DNA of 44,762 nt from an uncultured Bacteroidota bacterium (lineage in GTDB: Bacteria > Bacteroidota > Bacteroidia > Chitinophagales > Chitinophagaceae), in the NCBI GenBank assembly GCA_903912435.1, contig CAIWHI010000271.1, positions 87,327 through 132,088 on the forward strand. Reading direction: 5' to 3'. A program made the translations under genes and the position numbers. Below are positions 1 to 7,961 of the stretch, piece after piece. Each line of letters opens with the position of its first letter. The first letter of the stretch is position 1. The notes below the pieces were generated by a model. It worked only from the letters and a program-made list of their open reading frames with translations. It had not been told where the DNA came from and made no database searches.

Positions 1-2071
1 AAGTTCCAGTTCCACCTATTAGCATGTTTGTTGCATTAGCAGTGAATGTTGTTCCTACTGTGTAAGAAGTTGCATTAACTGAATTTGTAAACAAACCATT
101 GTTGGCATATAGGTTTGCGGTGACTCTAATATCACCTGTAACATCTAGCTTGTATGCTGGTGCTGTTGTTGCTACACCAACATTTCCATTCGAAGAGATA
201 TCGATACCAGATAGTGTACTAGTAGGGCTATTTGCTCTAATTCTAATACCGGTACCAAGACCAGTATCATTACCGGCCACAATATTCCAGTAAAGATCTG
301 TTGGATTGGTTACGTTAGTGTAAGAATAGTATTGAGATAATCTTGGAAAGACATTGCTAGGTGTTGAATTGGTGAATAAACCTGGTCCTGGAGTGAAATG
401 GTAGCCATTCCAGAAAGAATTACTTGCATTATTTGATCCAGCATATGAAAAAATAAATGGATAACCATTAGTAGTAGCACGTCCAATTCCAACTGAATTA
501 TAAAGGTTATAATAAGTGCCATTTCCAACATTAGCAGAAGATGAGTTAATGGTAAAAGTATTACCACTTCCATCCGCAATTTTAATGGTTGTTGCATTTG
601 CTATAGAATTTACTGTAGTATTACCAATGAAAAAGATGGTAGAATTTACAACAGCATTTGTGCCAATATTAAAGCTTGAACCATTAACTACACCGGTGTA
701 AGTCGTTAAGTAAGCAGCAATATTAGCCGATAAACCTGTAGAAGTCTGATAGATTCCTGCAGCATTTGAAGCAGCATTAGCAATTGCATTGGCATAAGCA
801 GCTGCAGCATTACCAGTTACCCAAGAAGAGATGTTGGCTAATGTTCCTGAGGAATTCCCCAAGTAAGTTGCAGCATTTGATGTAAGAACTGCAACATTGG
901 CTGATAGGCCTGCTGTTGTCTGATACAGAGCTGCAGCATTAGCTGTGGCGTTAGCGTAAGCGGAAGCAGCATTACCGGTAATCCAAGAAGAGACATTGGT
1001 AATAGTTCCTGAAGAGTTACCTAGGTAAGTTGCGGAATTGGCTGCTAGGACAGCAACGTTAGCTGACAATCCAGCAGTAGTTTGATAAAGTGCAGCTGCA
1101 TTTGCGACAGCATTGGAATAAGCAGTTGCAGCATTTCCGGTGATCCATGAAGCTACATTAGCTAGAGTTCCGGAAGAGTTGCCAAGGAATCCGGCAGCAT
1201 TTGAAGTCAAGACTAAAACATTTGAAGAAAGACCAGATGAAGTCTGGTAGATTCCTGCAGCATTTGAAGCAGCATTAGCAATTGCATTGGCATAAGCAGT
1301 TGCAGCATTACCAGTTACCCAAGAAGAGATGTTGGCTAATGTTCCGGAAGAGTTGCCAAGGAATCCGGCAGTATTTGCGGTTAGAGTAGCTACATTGGAA
1401 GATAATCCAGCGGTAGTTTGATAAAGTGCAGCTGCATTTGCGACAGCATTAGCATAAGCAGTAGCTGCATTACCGGTGATCCATGAAGCTACATTAGCTA
1501 GAGTTCCGGAAGAGTTGCCAAGATAATTAGCAGCATTTGAAGTCAAGACTAAAACATTTGAAGAAAGACCAGATGAAGTCTGGTATGCAGACAAATTGGA
1601 ACTTAACTGAGAAGTATTGACAAAATTCTGAGCGACTACATAACTAACTGCATTAGTATATGCCGATGAAGCATTACCAGTTATTTCTGTATTAATAGTG
1701 CTTAAAGAAACACCACCCAAGAAATTTGAATTATTTGAAGTCAAATTTAATACATTTGCAGCTAATCCTGCAGATGTCTGATAACCAGCAAGAGCAGCTG
1801 CAGTAATATAACCTTGAGAAGTGGTAAATGTTACAGCATTAGCATAGGTTGTAGCATCATTTGCAAGCATCAACGCAGTATTTGAATATACAGTCAAATA
1901 CTGTGAAAAGTTAGTGATCTGTGAAGCTACTTGTGGACCCTTGTCATTGCGAAGGATCGCTGCATCTAGATTTGTTACTGTAATAGTGGTATTTGTGATA
2001 GCCGCGTTTGTACCTGGAGCCTGAACTAGAGTTCCATTACGATTCGTTACTCGAATTACTACGTTAGCCAT
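1..2071 (-). CDS. Repeat-containing tail fibre protein, C-terminal part beyond window
   Basis: An open frame runs from ATG at 2071 off the left edge (690 codons visible). The first 120 or so residues are followed by about six tandem units of 53-57 residues. Each unit contains a YQTTAGLSSNV segment, a YLGNSSGTLANISSW segment and a TGNAATAYANA segment. After the repeats comes a beta-rich region with a NGNVGVATTAPAYKLDVTG motif, which in many fibres precedes an S74 chaperone of the endosialidase type. That domain would lie outside the window and is not seen. The start is 3 nt after the stop of the upstream 108-residue gene. It is probably a trimeric side or tail fibre; the receptor is unknown. 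Confidence 0.85.
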   Translation of the reverse strand, partial: MANVVIRVTNRNGTLVQAPGTNAAITNTTITVTNLDAAILRNDKGPQVASQITNFSQYLTVYSNTALMLANDATTYANAVTFTTSQGYITAAALAGYQTSAGLAANVLNLTSNNSNFLGGVSLSTINTEITGNASSAYTNAVSYVVAQNFVNTSQLSSNLSAYQTSSGLSSNVLVLTSNAANYLGNSSGTLANVASWITGNAATAYANAVANAAALYQTTAGLSSNVATLTANTAGFLGNSSGTLANISSWVTGNAATAYANAIANAASNAAGIYQTSSGLSSNVLVLTSNAAGFLGNSSGTLANVASWITGNAATAYSNAVANAAALYQTTAGLSANVAVLAANSATYLGNSSGTITNVSSWITGNAASAYANATANAAALYQTTAGLSANVAVLTSNAATYLGNSSGTLANISSWVTGNAAAAYANAIANAASNAAGIYQTSTGLSANIAAYLTTYTGVVNGSSFNIGTNAVVNSTIFFIGNTTVNSIANATTIKIADGSGNTFTINSSSANVGNGTYYNLYNSVGIGRATTNGYPFIFSYAGSNNASNSFWNGYHFTPGPGLFTNSTPSNVFPRLSQYYSYTNVTNPTDLYWNIVAGNDTGLGTGIRIRANSPTSTLSGIDISSNGNVGVATTAPAYKLDVTGDIRVTANLYANNGLFTNSVNATSYTVGTTFTANATNMLIGGTGT
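700..1640 (-). repeat. Tandem ~160-170 bp coding repeats in fibre gene
   Basis: The DNA encoding the 53-57-residue fibre units is itself strongly repeated. The stretch around 743-850 recurs almost unchanged around 1236-1345, about 495 bp away. Such near-identity suggests recent expansion by unequal recombination. Boundaries are approximate. Confidence 0.75.
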
Positions 2072-2074
2072 TTC

Positions 2075-2401
2075 TTACCTCGTTACTTGAGGCGTTACCG
2101 TTATAATACCTTCAACGATTCTTGACTTGATACCACTATTATCTATTACTTCTACATCATAGACATATCTACCAGCAGAAATAGAATTAGTAGTAGCAGC
2201 ATTCATTGTCATAGTAATTTGACCCGTGTTACTTCCGGTAACGCCGAAGACGTAAGAAGTTAGGGATGTATATGTTTGTCTCATCTGCGAAGTGGCAGTG
2301 TAATTAGTAAAGTCAATAGGAATATCATTTACATCGAGCACAGTAAAGGCAGTACTAAATGTAGCTGCTTGATCCATCACCAAGTTAACTTTAGTAGCCA
2401 T
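2075..2401 (-). CDS. Small beta-sandwich-like virion protein of fibre module
   Basis: The 108-residue protein starts MATKVNLVMDQ and has the layout of short fibre-associated phage proteins with an immunoglobulin-like or BppU-N-like fold. Those proteins typically have an F-T-N-Y-T-A-x-S-Q-M-R motif (residues 32-42), a G-x-I-T-M-T-M strand, GRYVYDVEV and a terminal EGIITVTPQVTR. It sits 4 nt downstream of the long 939-residue fibre gene and 3 nt upstream of the next fibre, so the three are probably cotranscribed late. A role as adaptor or fibre-base protein is inference from position and fold-like pattern. Confidence 0.7.
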   Translation of the reverse strand: MATKVNLVMDQAATFSTAFTVLDVNDIPIDFTNYTATSQMRQTYTSLTSYVFGVTGSNTGQITMTMNAATTNSISAGRYVYDVEVIDNSGIKSRIVEGIITVTPQVTR

Positions 2402-2405
2402 GTGA

Positions 2406-5225
2406 TTATACCACCATCGCAGTTCTTTGCACTCTTACTACGCAGTTGTTTGATACTGGAGTAAACTGCAGAAAGAAGTTTCCGTTAATGCCTGAATTGA
2501 AAACACCCATGTTAGAGCTGTTGTAGATAGTGCCATATTCAGTCATGTATGGATTAGTACCATCATGCACGACCAAAATCTTAGTAATCTGGAAAGATGA
2601 AATAGAGCTATCGACAACTTGAATTAAGTATTCTGCTGATCTATAAGTCGAAGGTGAGAATAAATCGACATTTGCAGCTGTATTAGAATTGCTAAAAGTA
2701 TATGTATTCGACATGATATGTGTAAACTGGGAAGTAGTATTACCAAGCTGTAATATGCCACCAACTGCTATGTTAGCTGCTAAGTTGGATACACCAGAAA
2801 CATTTAGACCACTGACTGTGAGTGCACTAGTTAGAGATAATGAATTCGCAGAGATTGCATTCGCCTGAATACCTGCAGAAAATACATTAGTATACCAGTT
2901 AGTAGAGTTACCGATAGAGTAAGTCGTATTTGATGCTGGATTAACGTTATAAGTTGTTGTAGTACCAGAGATATTTGCTGTAGTAGCATTAAATGTATTT
3001 GTAGTTACAAGACCACCAGCATTTGCATAAACATTAGTAAAATAACCAGCAGACCAAACATTAGTTGAAGAACCAATAGTAAATGTATTATTAGTGCCTG
3101 GAATGAAACTACCCATAGAAACACCAGAGTAGGCAAGTGTGCCTGCGCTCAAAGTGCCAACTACAGTGAAGTTACCATTTACAACACTTGTACCGGTAGT
3201 ATTCGAAATATTTAGTACATTCGTGACATTTGCAGTACCGGTTGTAGTTAAACCGGAGATATTTGCATTTGCAGTTGTATAAATGCCAGATGAGTTAGCC
3301 TGTACTACTGAAGCAATATTAGCAGAATTATTAATATATATTGTTGCTGTGTTTACTTGATTCTGAACATTCAGTGCATAAGCATTTACTAAAGAAGAAT
3401 TGGCAGTGAAATTAGGAGTGCTTAGTGTTGCAGCATTTACCGTTCCAGTAGTCCAAACACCGGATGCATTTGCTACTGCAGCACCAGAAGCTACAGTCAT
3501 AGTAGATCCGACATTTGCTATTCCGGTAACATTAATGCCACCAAGAGCAGAAATCAAACCTGAAACGTTTGATGTACCGGAGAAAACAGCATTGCCAGCT
3601 ACACTAAGTGTATTAGCTAATGTAGCCGCACCAACAATACCAACTGTTGAAAATAAATTAGCAATGCCAGATACACCAAATGTAGACAGCGCATTCGCAG
3701 CACCAGATATACCAAGCGTATAAGATAGATTGGCTGCATTAGCTACTGAAAGAGTGTTTGAGAATGTAGCAGCACCAGTTACCGCAATCGTATTAGCAAG
3801 TGTAGCAGCGCCAGTTATAGCCACAGTGCTGAATAAATTAGCAGCGCCAGATATACCAACAGTAGAATTTAAGTTAGCCTGTGATGCCACAACCAGGGTA
3901 GAAAACAGTGTTGTAGCGCCAGTTACACCAAAGGTCGATAGAGCATTAGCTGCTCCGGAAATACCTACAGTTAAATTTAGATTTGCAGCGCCAGCCACTG
4001 AAAGGGTATTTGAGAATGTAGCAGTGCCAGTTACCGCGATAGTATTAGCTAATGTTGCTGCACCTGTAATACCAACTGTTGAAAATAAATTAGCAATACC
4101 AGATATGCCAAACGTTGATAAAGCATTCGCAGCACCAGATACACCAAAAGTATAACCTAGATTGGCCGCATTGGCTACAAAAAGCGTATTTGAGAATGTA
4201 GCAGCACCAGTTACAGCAATCGTATTTGAGAATGTAGCAGCACCAGTTACTGCGATCGTATTAGCTAATGTTGCTGCACCCGTAATAGCTACAGTAGAGA
4301 ATAGATTTGCAACACCGGACACACCGAAAGATGATAAAGCATTTACTGTTCCACCTACACCAAGTGTTGAAGCAATATTAGTAGCTCCTGTAACACCTAA
4401 TGTAGAGAATAGATTTGCTGCGCCAGATACACCAAAAGTCGAGAATAGGTTTGCTGCTCCAGATACACCAAGAGTCGAGAATAGATTTGCTGCCCCAGAT
4501 ACACCAAATGTAGATAGAGCATTTGCGGCTCCAGATACACCGAGAGTATATGATAAATTGGCAGCATTGGCTACTGAAAGAGTATTCGATAAAGTTGTCG
4601 GACCGGTTACACTTAAAGTATTAGCAGTGCTTAGAGCACCGATTACGGCAAGAGTATTAGCGAAGAATGAGTTGCCTTGGATCGAAACATTTGAGGCATT
4701 AGCAGTTATTTGCGTAAAGGTATTGTTACCGATAACCGCCAGTGTGGTGAACGTAGCATTGGCTTTTACCGATGTATTTCCAGTTATGGTCAGAACGGTA
4801 TTGGCATATGTTGTAGTAGATGTGATATTCGATGTAGTAGCATTCACATTGAAGTAAGTGCCTTGTACTTGTGTATTTCCAGTTGGAGCTAACAGAATAT
4901 TATTAGCATAATTGGAAGTATTAGTACCAAGGGTATTACCAGTAATAGTGAAAACATTAGCTGATGAATACTGGAAAGCCGTGTTTGATAAAACAAGCAA
5001 AGCACCGTTTGTAGAAACGTTACCACCAACAAGACCAGCATTCGCATAAAGATATTGGGCACCGAAGTACCCGCTAATGAATCCATTACCAACCGACTGA
5101 GATCCAGGTGTAGTGGAATCTATCGTTACAGTATTCTGCGTGAACAGGCGAGCCATCTTATTTGTGATGGCTAGCCATGCTCCGAATGACTGCGAGGTAT
5201 CTACGTTTGAAACTGAAATAGTCAT
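2406..5225 (-). CDS. Tail fibre with ~32 tandem 12-residue repeats
   Basis: This is a 939-residue structural protein. Residues 1-190 form a non-repetitive N-terminal part. Residues 193-576 are about 32 contiguous 12-residue units of pattern G-V-S-G-A-A-N-L-F-S-T-L, alternating with A-V-T-G-A-A-T-F-S-N-T-I. A looser beta-rich stretch follows, rich in N, S and T. The C-terminal 90 residues (SAEYLIQVVDSS, FQITKILVVHDGT, TEYGTIYN) resemble a globular domain common at the ends of T4-type phage fibre and whisker proteins. The start overlaps the upstream 72-residue gene by 4 nt. The repeat probably forms a long beta-structured trimeric shaft; this is inferred. Confidence 0.85.
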   Translation of the reverse strand: MTISVSNVDTSQSFGAWLAITNKMARLFTQNTVTIDSTTPGSQSVGNGFISGYFGAQYLYANAGLVGGNVSTNGALLVLSNTAFQYSSANVFTITGNTLGTNTSNYANNILLAPTGNTQVQGTYFNVNATTSNITSTTTYANTVLTITGNTSVKANATFTTLAVIGNNTFTQITANASNVSIQGNSFFANTLAVIGALSTANTLSVTGPTTLSNTLSVANAANLSYTLGVSGAANALSTFGVSGAANLFSTLGVSGAANLFSTFGVSGAANLFSTLGVTGATNIASTLGVGGTVNALSSFGVSGVANLFSTVAITGAATLANTIAVTGAATFSNTIAVTGAATFSNTLFVANAANLGYTFGVSGAANALSTFGISGIANLFSTVGITGAATLANTIAVTGTATFSNTLSVAGAANLNLTVGISGAANALSTFGVTGATTLFSTLVVASQANLNSTVGISGAANLFSTVAITGAATLANTIAVTGAATFSNTLSVANAANLSYTLGISGAANALSTFGVSGIANLFSTVGIVGAATLANTLSVAGNAVFSGTSNVSGLISALGGINVTGIANVGSTMTVASGAAVANASGVWTTGTVNAATLSTPNFTANSSLVNAYALNVQNQVNTATIYINNSANIASVVQANSSGIYTTANANISGLTTTGTANVTNVLNISNTTGTSVVNGNFTVVGTLSAGTLAYSGVSMGSFIPGTNNTFTIGSSTNVWSAGYFTNVYANAGGLVTTNTFNATTANISGTTTTYNVNPASNTTYSIGNSTNWYTNVFSAGIQANAISANSLSLTSALTVSGLNVSGVSNLAANIAVGGILQLGNTTSQFTHIMSNTYTFSNSNTAANVDLFSPSTYRSAEYLIQVVDSSISSFQITKILVVHDGTNPYMTEYGTIYNSSNMGVFNSGINGNFFLQFTPVSNNCVVRVQRTAMVV
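3498..4649 (-). repeat. 36-bp tandem repeat array coding the fibre shaft
   Basis: About 32 head-to-tail 36-bp units encode the 12-residue shaft repeat (fibre residues 193-576). Individual units vary, but blocks of several units recur as higher-order repeats. For example the four-unit series with cores AITGAAT, AVTGAAT, SVANAAN and GISGAAN appears more than once. There are no spacers, so this is not a CRISPR array. Confidence 0.85.
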
Positions 5226-5440
5226 CTATCGATCGATCCTAATAACTTGTGAAGCAGGCTTTTAATCTCTTCAACATCTGACTGGAGTTTATCATAACTC
5301 TCTGCAACATGCTTAAGCTTTAGTCTCTGCTCTCTTTCTTCTTTGTATTTATTCAACTCTCCTAAGTTAGTATTCAAGATTGCTTTACTATCTTTCAATC
5401 TAACTAGGTCCGGATTGTCAATGACTTTCAGTACTTCCAT
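5222..5440 (-). CDS. Small coiled-coil protein of the tail region
   Basis: A 72-residue protein beginning MEVLKVIDNPDLVRLKDSKA. The N-terminal half contains the KAILNTNLGELNKY motif, seen in small proteins near the baseplate genes of T4-like marine phages. Residues 35-70 are charged with heptad spacing (VAESYDKLQSDVEEIKSLLHKLL), predicting a coiled coil. It overlaps the following fibre gene by 4 nt and lies 2 nt after the upstream 831-residue gene, so it is translationally linked to both. A linker or assembly role is possible; the function is unknown. Confidence 0.75.
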   Translation of the reverse strand: MEVLKVIDNPDLVRLKDSKAILNTNLGELNKYKEEREQRLKLKHVAESYDKLQSDVEEIKSLLHKLLGSIDR

Positions 5441-5442
5441 AT

Positions 5443-7938
5443 TTAAGCCTGCATTGCGATTGTTCTCATGTCGGTAACTCTTGGAACTACCTGTGATGTG
5501 TTAGATACCAAGACGATCTTAATGGCAAAAGTCTTAATGGTATCATAGATAGAATCAGTCGTTGTAGAGTAACGCGCGATGTTGTAGTTTGAAGAATACC
5601 TGAACACGGAAGTCTGAGTATTGATCGGAATAGTGCCAATAGCACAGTTTCCTGAAGTAAACGTTAGATTACTAGCTACGATTACTGCGGTACTATTTGG
5701 TACTGCAATGATCTGTCTTACGTTAAAGCCGTTTGCATTTGCGGGTGTGGCATCTGTGATATAGATGAAATTACCGGGTTGGAACGCTGAAGTAGATCCT
5801 GTAGAAGGCACTGAAACCGTTGTAGTAGTTGAACCACCGGTACCACCAAAAGCATAAACCTGAGTAGACTGAGGAAGGTCATAGCTCAGTTCTACGTAAT
5901 CATTACGATTTACAAGAGAAGATAAGAGAGCCGGTGAAGACGTCTCTGCCATCTGAGTCCATGGCTTATTGTTGAATGCATCACCATCAGCTGCAGCGAT
6001 ACATTTAGCATAGACTTGGAAGTTTGTACCCGGTGGACGATAGGCGCCCAGATAGCTAATGATATCTTCTGCATCTTGACCCTGATCGAGCACTACGTTC
6101 TTTGAGATGTAGCGTGTACCAAATATTCCATTGCCAAGATCTTCAGAGAAAGCAGTCACCGCAGTAACATTTGCTGTCATTGAGTTATTAGTATCGGTGA
6201 TAAATGATGTGCCATTAGCGCTAAACAAACCGATATTCAATGCATTAGAAGAAGCGACATTAGATATCGCAATGAAAGTCGTATTAGAATAAGTCACTAT
6301 TCCATAAGAATTCGCGATAGTGTTTGACATCCAAATAGTATCACCGACATTGATCTGGCCAGATGTATTAGCAACTGTTAAGAAGAAACCATTTAATGAA
6401 GATGATGGTGAGATCTTATTGTGGGTTAAGGTAGTAACATTTCTAATCCTATCAATGTATGGTGATACTTCGTTATTAGAAGTTATCAGATCTGTTTTGA
6501 TAAGAAGAGAGCTAGTTCCAGGACTACCACCAATTGGATTCGCGAACTCATTGCTACGAGACATGATCAGTCTTTGCTGATCAATGAATTCATAAGGAGA
6601 ATCAGGAGTTAGAGAAGTATAAGATGAATCAACAGACTTAGTATTGGAGATGCCCTTAAAGTTCCAATCCTGTGATGTTAACTTTGGTGAGATGTAAGTA
6701 AACTGTGAAGTAATTGAGTCATAGGAAACATCCACCAACCCAGCATTATTTGCCGAGGCACCTGAAGACAAACCGATTAATAGATTATTACTAGAACCGG
6801 CAAAGTTAATCGAGGCGTTTGAAGTAACATTGTCCAAGATAACTAAACTTTTAGTTCCAAGTACTGCTTTAGAAGAGAACACACCTGTTAGAGCGGCATC
6901 TGCTTTAACTCGGCCAATGATGGCTGAGCTATCGGCAAAAGCAATTGCTGGTGTAACGGTTAGTCTTCTGTTAGTAGCATCGGCTGCAGTGATCTTCACT
7001 ACTTGAACCTGAGATCTTGTATTAGTACCAACATAAATGTAATCATTGACTGTGAAATCACTAGTCATAGAAGTATTTGCATCTGGAACCGTAATTACAT
7101 TACATGCAGAAGTAGTAACGACATTTTGATATGCTGTAGAAGGAGATGCGGCAGTTTTACCAGATGTTGCACCGGTAATTGTATTAGTAGTTGCAAATGC
7201 GCCTTGAACGTTCGATAGAAGTACTAAAGTTGTATTTGAGAAATATACCACACCATTTGCAAATAAACCTGATCCTACTGTCTGATTAACTACTTCACCA
7301 CCAGTGAAAGTATTTGAACCAGAGATAGTTAATGAAGCCAATTGAAGGTTATTGTTTGCAACTACTACCTGTTCACCAGGTGAGAAAGTGCCAAGTACAT
7401 CTTTTACAATGAAGAAATCTGTGTTGGAATTTTTATAAACCGCATAACCAGAACTAGCAGAAAACTGAGCTGTATAAAGATTATACTTCATAGACTCATT
7501 CTGGACAGGAGTAAAGTTCAAATCATTAGAAGATATGAACAGAGATCCAAGCTGATTGTTAGTAAAGATAGGAGCACCTGATACAGCATCTGTGTCACCC
7601 AAATTGGCCGTCCAGATAGTATAGTTTGGATTACCGCCAACTGGAACCACGACGATTGCATATTGAACATTTGCTTGCAAGATAACCGGTGTATCAAACG
7701 TGAAATTTGTAACCAAAGAGCTATCTGGTGAAGTGACTACAGATGTAGCTGGTAAGATCTTAGAAGCAAATGGTAAGACGTTTTGTGTAGGATAACCATT
7801 ACTTGTTTCACGGATTTGAACTTCTACCCCCAGCGCAGAATCTGCAGCCTGGAAATAGAGGTCTAAGCCTGTTAGGAATACTGCTTCTACACCAGTTGCT
7901 GGTTCGACTGCAATAAATGTTTGTGCAATTGGCTTCAT
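5443..7938 (-). CDS. Large baseplate/tail structural protein, partner of DUF4815 protein
   Basis: The 831-residue protein starts MKPIAQTFIAVEPA. Its N-terminal 150 residues resemble a domain repeatedly seen in T4-like virion proteins that describe fibre-binding baseplate parts (GLDLYFQAAD, VEVQIRETSNGYPT). Residues 182-261 and about 515-560 carry the beta-rich F-x-x-G-E-x-V-x-x-x-T-x-G module shared with the wedge proteins. The last 60 residues (IYDTIKTFAIKIVLVSN, VPRVTDMRTIAM) match the C-terminal end usual in this phage structural family. It lies 23 nt after the 1424-residue gene with a good AAGG ribosome site. The exact baseplate position is unknown. Confidence 0.75.
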   Translation of the reverse strand: MKPIAQTFIAVEPATGVEAVFLTGLDLYFQAADSALGVEVQIRETSNGYPTQNVLPFASKILPATSVVTSPDSSLVTNFTFDTPVILQANVQYAIVVVPVGGNPNYTIWTANLGDTDAVSGAPIFTNNQLGSLFISSNDLNFTPVQNESMKYNLYTAQFSASSGYAVYKNSNTDFFIVKDVLGTFSPGEQVVVANNNLQLASLTISGSNTFTGGEVVNQTVGSGLFANGVVYFSNTTLVLLSNVQGAFATTNTITGATSGKTAASPSTAYQNVVTTSACNVITVPDANTSMTSDFTVNDYIYVGTNTRSQVQVVKITAADATNRRLTVTPAIAFADSSAIIGRVKADAALTGVFSSKAVLGTKSLVILDNVTSNASINFAGSSNNLLIGLSSGASANNAGLVDVSYDSITSQFTYISPKLTSQDWNFKGISNTKSVDSSYTSLTPDSPYEFIDQQRLIMSRSNEFANPIGGSPGTSSLLIKTDLITSNNEVSPYIDRIRNVTTLTHNKISPSSSLNGFFLTVANTSGQINVGDTIWMSNTIANSYGIVTYSNTTFIAISNVASSNALNIGLFSANGTSFITDTNNSMTANVTAVTAFSEDLGNGIFGTRYISKNVVLDQGQDAEDIISYLGAYRPPGTNFQVYAKCIAAADGDAFNNKPWTQMAETSSPALLSSLVNRNDYVELSYDLPQSTQVYAFGGTGGSTTTTVSVPSTGSTSAFQPGNFIYITDATPANANGFNVRQIIAVPNSTAVIVASNLTFTSGNCAIGTIPINTQTSVFRYSSNYNIARYSTTTDSIYDTIKTFAIKIVLVSNTSQVVPRVTDMRTIAMQA
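7156..7395 (-). repeat. Shared beta module inside 831-residue protein
   Basis: Residues 182-261 (GTFSPGEQVVVANN, NTFTGGEVVNQTVGSGLFAN, NTTLVLLSNVQGAF) hold two tandem units of the same type as in gp7- and gp8-like proteins. Confidence 0.55.
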
Positions 7939-7961
7939 TTCTTTACCTTAATTATATTTTA

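Noticed and set aside
3498-4649. CRISPR-like regular repeats
   Set aside because: Units are contiguous 36-bp coding repeats without unique spacers and keep the reading frame of a fibre protein.
3400-4857. Three long plus-strand ORFs (107, 141 and 231 codons) opposite the repeat fibre
   Set aside because: They are antisense shadows of the 36-bp repeat array. A stop-free repeat leaves its other frames open. No ribosome sites and only repetitive Ala/Val/Pro composition.
5345-5353. AATAAATA late box inside the 72-residue gene
   Set aside because: It matches the late motif but lies within coding sequence 120 nt from the fibre start, so chance occurrence in AT-rich codons is as likely.
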